Assembly (NCBI GenBank): GCA_002633005.1
Contig: NMRA01000362.1
Coordinates: 62,001-126,000, forward strand
Source: Phoronis australis
Lineage: Eukaryota; Phoronida; Phoronidae
Direction of reading: 5' to 3'
Length of the DNA: 64,000 nucleotides
The notes under the pieces are model-generated. The model saw only the letters and a program-made list of their open reading frames with translations, was not told the origin of the DNA and did no database searches. The position numbers and the translations under genes were made by a program. Below, in pieces: positions 24,913 to 38,700 of this stretch. The stretch's first letter is position 1. Every line of letters starts with the position of its first letter.

Positions 24913-26967
24913 CCTATGCACAGATGTTAGTTTAACTGCAGGTTCGTTTGCTGTGCTATTGCAAATCCACACCCGTCAACTATTGCATCCCTGCTAACGG
25001 CGTTGAACAAGAAAAATTATAATTCCACATAGGAGAGGAGCCAACCTTTAAACTCGTTTGAAATTGTGTTGAAGTTAGCGCAAATTGTGGGGTCATCAGT
25101 GTTTGGCGCTGGTGCGTCCGTTCCGCCCAGCAGGCTTTGCGTGTGGCTTGATCCTCCGCCCAGTACTTTAGTTTGCTCATAAATTAAAGTTTGTCTACTA
25201 ATCTACATTCCACAATGTCTTAAAATGGCATTATCGGTGAGCAAAGTGATTTTCTTATATCAGTCCCACCACGAGAGAAAAACCTGTGCAACCATCTCGG
25301 TCGCTGTTAAACATTTTGCTGGCGAAGCTAAACTCCAGGCGATCAATGCTTTGTTTTAATAGAACTAAAGTGGTCAAGTCACAGGTCTGGATTTCCGTGA
25401 ATGGCTGGCAGGCGACAATGAAAAATTTCGATTTTTAATCAAATCACAACATACAAAGGATTTTATTGTTTTATAGCTCTGGCTGGTCGTCAAAACGTCT
25501 ATTCCAACCAATTCTAATCCAAAAATGCGCTTGTCTGTCGTGAAAACGATACTCTCATTTCAAATACCTTCCTGAGGGTTGGCGGCATTTTTCACCCGAT
25601 CCCAAGTCCTTTTTCTAGCATGCACGCATGAGTGATCAGTGGAGTGGCTCTATTCTTTTCCGCGTTGCGCGGTTTCTTGTTAACTCGAATACTTGAGTTC
25701 AGTACTGAAGCGGGGTCAAGTTTCAGTTTCCATGGGCTTTTTCTACAATGAAAAACTTCATGTTATGGGTCAATGGGTGCTCAGATTGGCGCCATTGCTC
25801 GTTTTAGATTTTGACCAAGGTGCTTATACCTCATGATACAATCAAGGTCGAATTTTAAGGCCGCGGTACTCCTTGAGATTTTTGGAGGGTGTTTGGCGGC
25901 CTCTCGGCCAGGGTGTATTTCGCAGGTCATGGATCAATGAATGGCGAGTAACACGCGTTAAATCATCTTGAAATATTTTCGTGTTGCTGCGAATGTCTGA
26001 GCTGAGAATTTGAAGGTCTTTCTGGTTTGAGGCCCTTCTCAGGGTCTCATGTCTGTCATTGGTAATTCAGTGGTGGTCAGTGTTGCACTGTTGTTCATTT
26101 TGAATCAGCTTTTGCCGATACACGAACGTCGTATGAATAACCTAGCTCAATTTTGGTGACATCTTTTGCAAAGTCCATAGAGGCACACGCAGAGCAGTAG
26201 GCCCACAAGTACGACATAGCGCTGAAAACTACAGAAACGGCAAAAACGTAGCGAAATACCGACGTAAATCACGGTACTGGTTCACTGGTGTGAGACTCCG
26301 ACACTCGCCTTTGGAGAGCGTCTCAGGTTGTCTTGGTAACTGGGGGCTCGGCCTGTTGTTGGATCTACATGTGCATCTACCTTCCACTACGATATGAATA
26401 CACGCCGCTTGGTATTGCAGCGATGCAATGATGCCTATGTGCTGTCACTATGACTTGTGTTTCGTAATTTCTATAATTCATATGGTTTTGGCTTTTTGAT
26501 GCACGTGCAAGCGGAGAATTGTAGACAGTTATTGGGGTCTTGGCGAGTGTAACATAATTAACTTAAGTAGACTCTACGTGTATATTTAGTACAGTCAGCT
26601 GCGTGTAATGTAGGCTATGACGCGCTAGACTTCCGTGAACGGGTGAAAGTTTCGAGATATCTCAAACGTATTGTACATGTATTTTAGACTTTGTACACAA
26701 GTTTAACCAGTAAATATTTGAAACGATAACTGTCAACATAAATGTATTGCAATATAAAAATATATCATATAAACATAAAACAAGTGTATAAATACATGTA
26801 GTGTAAAAGCAGTTCAGGTTTTAAAATTCAAAATTAATGAAATTTCGTTTTATGCACAAAATTACCAAGACAACAAGCACGTGCCACTTAACCAATATTT
26901 AAATTCACACTGTCAGGTTACTCCTGGGTCCAAATTGCAGTTGATCGCCATCTATTGGCCATGCCCC

Positions 26968-27184
26968 TCATTGACGTGAATTTGAACGTAACAGAGTTTT
27001 GGGTCCAGGTGCGAGTGACGGTAGACCGGAGTTTTTCGGAAAGTTTATTTTGAAAAATGTCGCTATCGCTGGTAATTCGTACTCCGCATCTTCTTCAAAG
27101 ACCCCGGCTACTCCGTTACCGAATGCACCGATGTAGTAGGAAATGTTTTTCTCGGAAGACTGGTCGCCGTGTAAAAATTTAAAT
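26968..27184 (-). CDS. Possible terminal exon, unknown protein
   Basis: From acceptor TCCTTTTATAG a phase-2 frame runs 71 residues to TGA. Its composition looks coding (HGDQSSEKNISYYIGAFGNG, then EEDAEYELPAIATFFKINFP). It could belong to the gene at 30786-29051, but that model ends in phase 0, so a further exon would be needed between them. No family is recognised. Confidence 0.35.
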
Positions 27185-29050
27185 CTATAAAAGGAGAAAA
27201 TAGCACAGTTGAGACATTAATTTAACACAGCCTAGTGTGTAGCCCTTACGTATGCCTCTACATTAAGTGCAGTTGAACCCATGTTAAGCTGAGGCACATT
27301 CCGTAACTTAACATAGTTGCTTGTGAAAGCTACAGAGTCACGTGATTTGCACGACGATGACGAAGGATGACTTCCGTGACCTCGCATATTTCGCAAGGCA
27401 TACATGTATGGTAGGCTTACTAGCTAGACGTAGCCCACAAAAGAAACGATTCAACAATATTACACATCTACGCATACTAAGATCAGATTGCACATAGATC
27501 ATCCGTTGTGTTGATGACATATATCCCATAGGACTTAGAGGGAGCCAATTAGCGGTTGCTTGCAACACTCGCAAATAGAGGCTCAACAAATTTTCCTGAA
27601 TCTTTCGCATGTTTGTGTCTTTCTTTACTCGCAGATGTAATATTTATCTTGAGCAGCTCCTCTTTCGGTAATGTCCCTTTCTAATAATATAACAAAAACT
27701 GAACTCTTATTCCAGAGAAAATCAATAGACATTTGGTCCTTGAAATAGAGGCGTTCCATGAAAATATCCTTACTTATTTTCAATAATATTCATAATTCAA
27801 ATTACCAAAGTTAAAAATTGACTTGGTTATAAAACTTAAGCAGCACAATAAAGGGCACTCATTGTTATCACGAATCCACTAATACATAGGCGCAGTGTGA
27901 GATTTGGGAAGCTTAGCTGAATCCGTATTTGGGACTCTTCCACGTAACCCGGTCCGGTAGACCCCTTACGGACACAGCCAAAAACACCGTGAGCGTCATT
28001 TTTAGAGCTTAAGAGGAATTTTCCTTTGAACATTGTGGTTTTGCCCTACACTTACGACTTCCTAGATCTACCATTTACTGCTGTTTCATGAAGGCCGGTG
28101 TGTCATACGTGAGACTTGTGGATATAGACACGCCAGGTCGTTTTGAAGCCTGCGGTTTGTGTTGCTTAGCACTGAGTTGAGGTCACTTATTTTGAACCGA
28201 CTACGTTAACTATTCACGCATTTGCGTCAAAAGCAATGCAAAGCCCCTTTAAACCAACCTGTATCTATAGGATGAGCGGTTCTCAAGTTCCCCGTATTGT
28301 TCTAAGAGTAGTCGGGCTTCCAGAGGTATGGGGTTTGTACTGTTGGGCTCATAGCTCTGTAAATGATATAGAAATCGATATTACAATAGCAAAGACAAGG
28401 ACCGATTTAGGTCACAGAATTACATCCTCCACCACTGACGCGGCAACAAACAAACAAACAAAGGAAAAGACGTCGCCAGCATGCTGATTTTAGGCCGTTT
28501 CCACCGAAAATCGCACATAGATTCCCCAATGCGTCGGTGCCTTCGAAAATAGCTAAAACTCAATCCGACAACTCTGAAAATCCACGTACCCACTCTTCCG
28601 AGCGCCACGGTCAGCGAAGGTATAGAATTCAAACCAAGTTTAAAAACCAAATGCAAAAGATTAAAAAAAGGAGACCCAAAGTTTAACGATTTCAACAATA
28701 GAGGTCGGACGCATAACGGGGGTGTGACCAGTGTTATAGTAGTGTTTTATAACGAAATGGAGCTTAGTCGAATCGGATATATCAGCTACCTATTACAAAC
28801 AAAAGAAACGCGCACCAATAAAAAAACTTTTAAATTTCCATGCAAAAACCAGTTTGTTAGTTTCGATCGGCGGACATGCCACTGAGCGAGGTTGGTGATG
28901 CACATTCACCTGTGGCTATAACGTAGGTGCCAAGCTAAAACTGTCAGTTAGGAGATATTGATCACTTTCGCAGAGATCAGCAACGTATGCTACATGAGGA
29001 CCTATGGCCTTGTACAGATTAGTAAAACTTGATTGACAACATAAACTTAC

Positions 29051-30786
29051 TTTTAAGGCAATGGTTCCGTCCTCAAGTTTGACTAGACAATATGACCTAT
29101 CTCTATGGACAGCCTTGAAGAAAAATTCGCACCCACTTTCCTTGGCTGGTGTCCACAATGGCTCGTGAAACACAAATAAAGCTGGAGAGAAAAAGGAAAA
29201 CGAAAATAAATACGTAGGTTTCATATAATATCAAAAAGTATGACTTACAAGAAGCTACTTGCGAGGGTGGAGGAACAGTCCTTTATAGTATTCCTGCCTA
29301 ATAGGCCTAGTTGTTGTAGACTTTATAGATCAGTACACGCAACAGTATCTCATGCGCACACCTAGCTTTCAATATGGGGGGCTCGAATTATTGAGGTGGA
29401 GACCTTTTGGTAACAAACAGGATGGCGGGCTAGAAAAAAAGCGTGGCACCACTGTGAATGGTGCGTTTGCACTTGTTTAGTGGACTTTTGTCTCATTTTC
29501 TTTTTGTTTCTCCGGAGAGGCGGACCTTTTAGCCCACTTCGCTCCCCTGGGTGCGCGCATGTAGCCTACTTACCATTACAGAACAGGCGTGCGTTCAGTA
29601 GACGCTAGGACCTACGGTAGGACCTTGCTAAAACCTAGTCAAAGTCACGTGTTCTTATTTAAAATACACGGCAATATCTCACGTAATCTCGCGAAGTCTT
29701 GCTTTTTAGCGAGGTCCTAGCGTTACTGAACGGGAGGCAGGACTCAGTGCTCAACACTGAGCCACCGCCGCATTCAGTCCTATATACTGCACATGTCAAC
29801 TTTGTGCTAACGTTTCATTGTTAAAGCTCACCGACTTTTAAATAAAGATTATTACTACTACTACTACAGGTAACGAGAAACGCATTGTTTTTAGAAGAAA
29901 GACTTGAGTATCGTGTCGCTATATGCTAATGTTACACTTACTGTTTTCATCGAAAAGGTAACCCATGGCATCTACAGACAGCAGTCCTGGGCAAAGTTCC
30001 TCGGCCGCGATACGAAAGCAACCTCCTTTGACATTTGACTGGTCGCATCTCAGTTGAATAGTATCCTGATAGTAGGGCTGTAGACAGATTCATAAAATGT
30101 CGTCATATATTTGTCTACTCAACGAAATACTCGAGACAGTCACGAGGTACGAGCCTACTCGGGTCAACCGCTATATCGAATACTCACCGAACAGGTCAGC
30201 GCCTACGGCGAATATTTACCAAGCCGTAAACCGTGGGAGTGTGAGAAAATTAAGAGTAGGCTACTAATCACGTGCGAGATATTACCTGAACGTTCGTTCG
30301 CAAAACATGGGAATTAGTTCACGTGATTCTAGGTGAAAAAGCACGATATTTTGAAATACCAAAATGAAATTACATGTGAATACATGTCGATGTCAAATAA
30401 TTTGTTGCGGAAAGGTTTCGAGCCGCATCAACGACATGTTTTAAAGGCAATTACAAATATTTCAAGTTTACGTATAGGCTATATAATTTCCGCAGAAATA
30501 GGCCTAGAGACTCAGCTCTGCCACCATGGGCCTAAATACGCGCATTTACAGTACCCGAGTCCTCCAAGCGGAATTTGCACATGACAACATCAAATTCAAT
30601 CACGGGACATACATACGTACATGTACATATACTAACTGTACTTACAGTGGGGATTTTGTTTTCACTATGGCTCAGCCTGTTCTCTCTTAACACACGTACA
30701 TGTGTGTTCTTGACGAGCCTTCTGAGTTGCGACAGGCGCATCGCAACGAGCGGGTCTTCGTCATTGGATACGTAAACCATATTCTC
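29051..30786 (-). CDS. Three-exon fragment of an unrecognised protein
   Basis: Exons 30646-30786, 29942-30077 and 29051-29181 join in phases 0 and 1 with clean acceptors (TTTCACTCAG, TGTCTACAG, TTTTCTCTCCAG) and donors (GTAAGTAC, GTAAGTGT, GTAAGTTT). They encode about 136 residues: a charged helix-like first part (EDPLVAMRLSQLRRLVKN), then a Cys-containing part (QLRCDQSNVKGGCFRIAAEE, LCPGLLSVDA) and a part with FVFHEPLWTP and GCEFFFKAVHRDRSYCLVKL. The even Cys content would fit a secreted or extracellular domain, but no signal peptide was found. Upstream exons are missing; 31629-31370 holds a candidate open segment with no convincing donor. The 3' end may be the exon at 27184-26968. Confidence 0.55.
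29371..29565. repeat. Dispersed repeat, copy 2
   Basis: This is a shorter copy of 16596-16841 in the same orientation, ending CCCCTGGGTGCGCGCATG. It lies in the intron between the second and third exons of the unrecognised gene. Confidence 0.7.
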
Positions 30787-33149
30787 CTGAGTGAAAAAAA
30801 ATGAAGATTGATTAAGTTACTCCAACCTACGTTTTGCACTGCAGCATGTTCCGAGCATTGTAGTCATAGACATCTTAACTTGTGATGTCTATCATTGTAG
30901 TATTCTCTGCGAACGAAACTACATATAGTATGGCAATGACCGGCACGTGCTCTTATTTCAGAATCTACTCAGCAATGAATTAACTCGGCACCTTCGCGTG
31001 CAAACAATGGCGAGATATTTACCGATATAATCGTACCCTGGTAATGGAGTATCTTCAAAGTTAATCGGTAATATGTATCAATATCATCGCCTGCAAGCAA
31101 CCCCCCCCCCCTCCCCACCCACCTCTTCCCTTACCTCCGGTTGCCCGTCCACCACATCTGATCCAGTATCCTTCACACACACAGCGTCGGTCACTAAGGC
31201 CACATTCCAACGCCGCTTACGTTTTGTCGCTGAACGCGAGTTTTGGCCGAGCATGATAATCTATTATGTCAGCTTAATCCACAATTCTGAACTCATTCAT
31301 TCTAAGCGCCACGTTTATATAGCACTTTAAGTATTTAAATCAATCAAAAAACCTGTTGAATCTCGGGGGCTAAACAGAAAGTGCCCAAGCAAAGGGGATT
31401 TCCCGGTCACGTTGCCCAATATCTTGTGATCGCATTTGGATTTCTCTTCCAAAAAAGGTTTGGCAATGGTTTGCGAGAAGATCATTGGTTCGAGTTGGTC
31501 TTTCACATCCAATCCGTGCTATCTCATTTGTCAATAGCTGGCAAATAGGATGTTCCGCGAATGAATCGAAACTGACCCAATGACCTTTCACTGTGACCTG
31601 GGTAGATTTCATACAGCTGTGTCTGAAAGAAAAACACTTCTAGCCTCAACACCAAGGCCAACCCGCGATCGAGAATGACCGGAAAGCGATCGAGAACGAA
31701 ATTTTGCGCGAGAAGTGAAGCCAGGCGAGAGATATATGTTAATGTGATGAATTTCCGTTGTTTTTACTTCCATTTGAATACAGAGACATTAGTTCAAGGC
31801 CGGGCGTAACACAGTGAGGAAGGGTAGATAGAGGTTTAGGCTAGTGTCTCGGGACCCGAAAAGTTGCGTTGCCTCGAACGAATTTTATTTTCATTTCAGG
31901 AAAAAAGCTCATGGCTATTGTGAGGAGAGCTTCATGCCACCCACGATGTGAAGGTACACCCTACCAGGGTTTTGAAATGTACAGGCATCTACTTTTAGAC
32001 GAAACCACTGAGAACAAGGGTTTCTAAACTGAAGACTCACCCAGGAGTTGTTCCGTGTGGCGTGTCAATCAGGGGTAAACAAATTGTTGCAGCACCGAGA
32101 TGAAACCTGGGATTGTAGAATCTTCTTGTAAGATTGTGACAGCAAAAGGAAAAAAAAACAAATAGACAGTGAAGTCAAAGAATGATGATGAGCTTGCTCA
32201 TGGGAAGAGAAGGGAATGTGGCAACACTTCACGAGTTGATTCAAAGACTCCCACTCATGGGACGTGTGGGATCTAAAAATTGGCCAGAAGTTGCATAATC
32301 TGGTGTGCTGATAAAACGGGTGGGATTTTACTTGATGTCTTACTGATAACATCGATACAGAGACGACCAGATTTACTTATAGCACCCGTATGTTCCGTCT
32401 CCGATTAAAACCCTTTTCACAACTGTAAAGCTTCCTATGATTTCGTTAAATGTCCTCTTGAAATACAAAATGGCCGGACTTGCAAAATACCTTCGTTATA
32501 AAAAGGCGATAATTTGAATATTTATTTGCTGGCGGCTTATTGTGACCGAAGTAGAGTCCATCGATCACATGAAAATTGCAGACATTTTCATGGTAACTAT
32601 TTTTTCTGTGTCATTATGATGTTCTTGAGAAAGCATGCGATGATTTTATGTACATCATAGGAAGCTTTTGAGACCTTTGACAAAAGTTCTTGGGAAATAG
32701 ATTGAAAAATATTATTAAAATCCGAATGAGTCTATGGCGTTTTCTTGATTTTTTAAAATAATAATTCTTCAAAATAATTCAAGGAGCAAAACTAAAATCG
32801 ATCTCTAAGTAGGCATTCCTTAAAACGTTATAGGATCCTTAGGAATTGCATCAGGGATAAAATGACGTCCTGGCTCGCTCTTCATCTTCAAGCCACTGTC
32901 TTCAGAAAGATGGGCTAGACATGTTGGTATTTCTATAATGGAGTCTGTTTATACCATAAGAATTGCTCTTGTTTAGGTAAACGAAAACTAAAGTTGACAA
33001 TGAAAACCACATCAGTTGTTCACCATGGCACGTTGTGCACTGACTTAAAGAATATGAAACAGCATCTTTATTCTAAGTCTTATGAGCAAAACTTCACCTG
33101 AAATTCACCATGAGAGTATTTCATACAAAATTAATTTATTTTTGTTAGC

Positions 33150-34090
33150 GTTTCGCGTGAAGTACAATATTGATAAAATCCAATTTGTGACTATTGACAG
33201 CAGACAGAGGATGGCCGAGCTGTCAGCAAGTTACTTTGTGATAACTGTCAGCGCCACTCAGCTGGCTTGACTGAGAAATATAAATATCAGGGTGGTATGA
33301 TTAATAAAAATGTATTGTGGGACGAGCATGTTGATAACGCGTGTAAACAAGTTTCTGAGTGGATTGGGCTTTTGTAGAGAGTCAACTGCTATGTCGATCA
33401 GCCCACTCTTCGGACTCTGTACGAGAGTCTAATTGTGCAGCACTCATATGTTGAGAATGGACTTCAGGAATTACAAAACAAGGCTGGGAGGCTGATACTC
33501 AACTATAGTTTCCCTTTGTAATGATTTTCCCATTATTGACACTCTCAATACAATTCGCTGGTGCAGCCTGGTTAGCAGGCGTGCCTTTTATTTATCTTTC
33601 ATTTAAACGTCAAGGTGTACAGTATAAAACCACACTTAACCATACGCCAAATTACCTCACTACTAAATTCAAAGCAATCAGAGATTCTAAAAATCACAGT
33701 ACTACAGCAAGTGTTTCTGTCTGCCAGCTGCCAGATAAATCAAAAAAAAATATGGCAAAAGAACATTTGCCTAAAGAGGTACTTTACATGTACAAAGGGC
33801 TGAGGACTACAGTCACGAAAGTACCCAATGTCCAGGTCTTCAAACAGTGGCACTTCTGTGTGCTGATCGGGACTGTAGGTCTCAGCTCGTCATTGTTATA
33901 CTCTATTTTATCTTTTTTATTCATCTAATAACTAATTTATTTATTTCATCATTCTTTTCAATCAAATTGTACGTATAGCTCTTTGCGTTTTATTTCATGT
34001 ATTTATTGCCGACTGGGTCTTACTACAGAGTATTCAGTGATCAACCAGTCTTTTAAAGAAGTTTAAATAAATAAATAAATAAATAAACAA
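33150..34090 (+). mobile_element. Decayed CR1/Jockey-type LINE 3' fragment
   Basis: In shifting frames the translation follows the C-terminal part of a LINE reverse transcriptase: DSRQRMAELS, then VIINKNVLWDEHVDNACKQV, LRTLYESLIVQHSYV, ELQNKAGRLI and TPNYLTTKF. Stops interrupt it, and the usual segment between the HSYV and ELQNKAGR blocks is largely missing. It ends in an (AAAT)n-type tail at 34063-34089, as such LINEs do. It is a dead 5'-truncated copy. Confidence 0.8.
34063..34089 (+). repeat. (AAAT)n LINE tail
   Basis: About six AAAT units directly follow the 3' untranslated part of the LINE fragment. Confidence 0.9.
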
Positions 34091-35485
34091 TGTCACGTAT
34101 GGACAATACAGTTCCATTGGAAGGTAACGATTGTGTTCAACTTTGCCGGCCCAAGGCCGCCATTCTTTTTTATCATACTTCTACCTTGCACCCTCCTGTC
34201 GCCATCATTCTCGCGCCGTGACGTCGCGTGTTCGCATTTGCTAAACTGACGTGTTGCTGAAACTAAAGAGCGCGGAAAGTAGTTTGGCGTTCAATGAAAG
34301 GCCTGATACCACTTTAATCCTCAAGGTGTGTCTGTCCTCCGATTGTCCCTCGTCTATTTTGTTCCTTCATCAGGAACGAACAAGCCAATGACAGTTAAAG
34401 AAATCTTCGCACTCTCGGTCATTTAGAGCAATTCATATTTATGATTAACCAAGGGTTGAAATCTGGTGCGGCGTTTTCCTCCAGAACAATGGGATAACCT
34501 ATAAATTGTGTATTAAACGTTTAGAAATTCCAATGATTTGCCTTAATAGACTTAAAATCCTGAAAGCTTCATGCGTCCATGGTATGGCAAGGAGAAAGTA
34601 GGCTGGAAAGGGAATCAAATTCTAATAATACCTTGACTGAGATGAAACCTTTGAGAAAATGAGCTTCGTGTGAGCTAAATTTACCTTCCTTAAAAACTTT
34701 AAAATCTGTTCATACACTCTATCTTATTCTCAGTGGCGAACTTTTATTATCACTAAATGGTTCATTGTTTTAACTTGTATATTTCACAAAGCACATGTCA
34801 ACAAGACATTTCCGTCATGCAAATGAGTTCAAATACAGTATATGGGGTCTATAGGTTACACTGTATTCATAGGTAGACTCCTGTGATACATGTCTTGAAT
34901 TCAAATCGTTATAAATATCCTTTTACTTACCGGGTATACATCAGTGCATACAGATGAATGACATATTTGCATACAGGGGCTGATCCAGGATTTGTTGAGT
35001 TAGGGAAAGGGGCAGGACTTTGGCCTTCAGATATTTGCACTCCCGAACTGCCAAACACATGTAGAACTCTGGTAGAATTTTAGGGGTGGGGGGCACAGCC
35101 CCTTCTAAATCCACCACTGGCATACATGTTTGTATTTGAGATGTTGAACAAGATATTCCATTTGTTTTTGGAAGATTCAAGGGCACCATAAGCTGACTAG
35201 TGTAATTTTTCTCACCTAAAGTGAAGTAACAACTGTCTAGAAAAATCGAAAGCGGATGAATCATTACTGAGATGCGTTTCATCGGCCGATCCCGGCCGAA
35301 ACAGATAACTAGTTCTAAGAAAGTCTCAATATGTCTTTTTAAAAATCGTCGTGAGTGTCTGCGTCAGTATGTTGGGGACGTACATCTCATGTTTCCTCTA
35401 TCCGAAATGCACGTATCTACAGCAACGCTAATCAATTATATACAGCAGTTCAAATTATTAATGGTCAAGTAGACCTTCTCCAAAA

Positions 35486-35790
35486 CTATCTTCTCTGGGA
35501 AGATTTCATCACAGTTTCGTATTCGCTTGGCTTGTCTCCCATAGTCGTTCCTTGTACATGTAGTTTAGCATAGTCTCCTTGTGCGCCTTTTGTGCTGTCT
35601 GCAAGTCCTTCATAAACAGGCGTTTGTGCCACATTGGCGTATGCCACGTCCACAGCTTCCTGACAAACAGGGGGTCCCACGTCGGAGTAGGCGCCGTCTA
35701 GAACCTGGTTAGAGTCAGACTCTACTTGCTTGTGTAGACCCAACGTTCCTATCCTTTTCAACATCATTCTACTTGGTCCAAGAGCGACAC
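35486..35790 (-). CDS. Receptor exon 10: SAM end and phosphotyrosine tail
   Basis: The exon completes the SAM domain (VALGPSRMMLKRI) and encodes the tail. Tyr534 (YSDV), Tyr550 (VAYANV), Tyr559 (YEGL), Tyr573 (YAKL) and Tyr590 (SEYETV) all lie in YxxL/V. VAYANV and SEYETV fit the ITIM pattern [ISVL]xYxx[ILV]. YEGL-x10-YAKL fits a relaxed ITAM. It ends in TAG. Confidence 0.88.
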
Positions 35791-38700
35791 CTGTCAACAT
35801 GTGTGGATACAATGAAGTCATTCTGATAATAATGCTCGCACTTTCAATTCCTTAGACTAAGGACCAACCATTTCTTAGGGACATTTGAGCCTGAGACGAC
35901 AAAAAATTTAGAGAACACGTAACTGATGTATCACAAACCCAAAAGATACCTGTACTGTTCCTGATGTCGATTAGGATGTTTTAAATAAAACCATTTTGAT
36001 TGGAACATTAATGTTTCAAAGTGTGGCGCAAATGAATGTGATTTTAGTGTGAGTTTGGACTCAGTGCGAAGGAGTTTCTAAGATCATTTGCATATGCCTT
36101 TTGAATGCTCAGTGCGAAGGAGTTTCTAAGATCATTTGCATACGCCTTTTGAATGCTTTTTCGATGTAGATGTTTTCATACATGTATCCGACCGGTGAGT
36201 GAGGACATGTTTGTGTATCTACTATTAGATACATGTAGGTTTGCCAATAACGCAACCTCTTAAGCAGTATATAACATTTTGCTGCGGTATGCCACCGTGT
36301 GCGGTGCAGGTGATTGCCTTGGTTTTGTTTACGGTGCAGCTCAGTGCGATATTTTCTTTTAAGTGGAACAAGTACGCTAGTTCCTCATCTCTGTGATTGC
36401 TTGGTCAAATTGGTTAGAAACACAGCACATAGCGACGATGTGATTATGAAATAGGTTGAAAATTGCCGAATGTTTTTAAGAACAAGATTGTGGCGAAAAT
36501 GATCCGCTGCAAATCATCTAACTGTTTCGCGATGCTGGAGAACAACACCGCATGATGCAGGCTATGTGAGCACACAAGGTGCGTAATTAGTACAAAGGTC
36601 ATCTATTAGCAATTTTTTGTTTTCACATTTACGAGCTAGCAGTGAATACAACTGCACTGTGTTTAGTGTATATTATATTAAAATATTATAGTCGTTTAGT
36701 TCCTGCTCTACATTAGCAAATACATCTTTGTCATACAAAATGGTGAGGAGTACGGTTAATGACGCTTTAAGAATAAACAGCGTAAGGTGACCTTATTACA
36801 TGTACCTTAACAACAATTTTAGATGTCTCTTAGAATACAGGCCAAACAATTTAGTTGTAAGCTTGTAAAAACATAATGCATTATTATGCACAGTCAGAAA
36901 TTGGGTACAACCTAAGAAACATTTACCAAGCCTCAAAGTCAAATCCTCGATAGTAAGGTCTGCGAGAGATTGCGTTGTAATTTGCTCTCTTTCGAATGCC
37001 GGAGCGTGGGACTGCAGCCCAAACGACTCGAGTAAGTCTGCGACAGCATTGTCTACAAAAGCAAAACACGCAGTACAGCCACCAGGGATGATCATTAATT
37101 GTAATGTTTCCACTACAGGTATCATGCACCATTAGGAAGCTGAATATAACACGGTACGACCCCACCTGCCTTCTGTAATGGTGATTTTTCAGTTTTAATT
37201 ACAGGGAAGTGGGTGATGAAGAACCAACGCAAAAGAATAAAGACGCCATTCTGGAGTTCAGCGTCGTGCCAAATCAGTTTGAAACAACGCAAGTGCTGTC
37301 TTCCTCATGATAGTTTTTCATTTTTCCTATTTTATGATTATGCATCGAACACTTTGGTAAATATCCAGACAGAGGCAAAGAAAACCAAACTTGTCTAAGG
37401 CGTACTCCACATTAGTCGGGTTCACGGTCGAAATATCTTCACAATAGAAACACAAACTAAAACTCGTGATGATCTGTGGAAGAACTTGGAATATGTCCAC
37501 TCTGACAAATATAAATTAGCTACTACGAGTCCAAAATCTTTCGCCCTCTGTGCTACTCTCACTACGAGCACGAATATCTATAGTTGATAAAGATCTTTTC
37601 AGAGAGTTAGTCGATAGACAGCAGAGCGCCACGCAGACGCTAAAATAAAGCTACACATCACCTGACCACAAAATGAGGCCTTTTTGCTAATAAAATCGGT
37701 CTCGTTTATCGTAATAAGACGATCGGAGAATCAAAGATGCGTTTATAGTTCATTGGGATAGGCTAGCGCTAAAATCAGGAATTCTAAAATGAAGCTTCTA
37801 CCAGTTTCTACGATACGTAAAGACGAAATCTGTTTTCTTTGATTTAGCATCTTTTTGGCAGATAATTTCAAGGTGACATTCAATTTTAAAGCTGCATTTC
37901 GCTGCTGTTTAGCTGAGTCCTTTACAAATCCCATTTGATCTTGAATGAGAGTCGAATTGAAAAGCAACTCAAGTCACAGACAATCTACGTGTAAATACAC
38001 GCCATTTTCGATTTCGCAATTTTAAGGTTGGTTAAGTCTGATATGTTTTCTTGAGTTGATGATAGCAGGAATAGAATTCCATAATGCTAGGGAGTGTAAA
38101 GTGTCCAGTAAAATACATACCATGTAATTGGATTGTCGTTTTTAGCCGCCAAAACATAGCGGTATAAAGCTTTAATTAATAGAAAAAACATCCCAAAATT
38201 CATGAAAGTCCCGACGGCAAGAAACTCCGAAGATAAAAACATAGGCGGATTTAGGGGGGCAGGCCCCCCCCCTTGCCTGCCGCAAAAAAATAAAACAGCA
38301 AAAGGATAGGGAAATGTTGTGTTTATTAATTAACCCCGGTAATTAAAATTATACGGCTGAAACAAGATTTAAATGTGTGCAGTTTTAGTGTTGGGGGGCG
38401 GGGGCTAACTATAGGCTCTCCCGCGATATCCCAGGCGACCGGCTGTGGCGCTGCGCACTACGACTCTGTTTCCGTCGTCTGCTCCACTGTGCAATGAAGA
38501 AAATTACTCCATTTTTTAAAGAAAATGGAACCTGAGTGACGATGAAAAAACAGAAACTGCTGGTAAGATGTGAATTTTAATTGAAGCCTTAGTGAATCAC
38601 TCAGGAACTCATAATTCTCTAGTTGTCAGACCTTATTTTAAGACGATTTCCAAAGCAATCCCGTCATTATTGCCAACACGAAAAACCCCCCTCCCGACCT

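Larger units (their letters stand above)
21450..26960. other. Long stretch without a supported gene
   Basis: Besides the repeats listed (23123-23271, 24131-24178, 24571-24912) I find no exon chain. Short open frames at about 22700-23020 and 24980-25180 overlap on both strands or lack consistent splice sites. Confidence 0.55.

Noticed and set aside
28420-28698. 92-aa minus-strand frame as an exon of the unknown gene
   Set aside because: It has no usable acceptor and donor in the needed phase, and the plus strand is also open.
36796-37125. Single 109-aa protein
   Set aside because: Only 36927-37052, between a good acceptor and donor, is coding (SAM exon). The rest is intron read-through.
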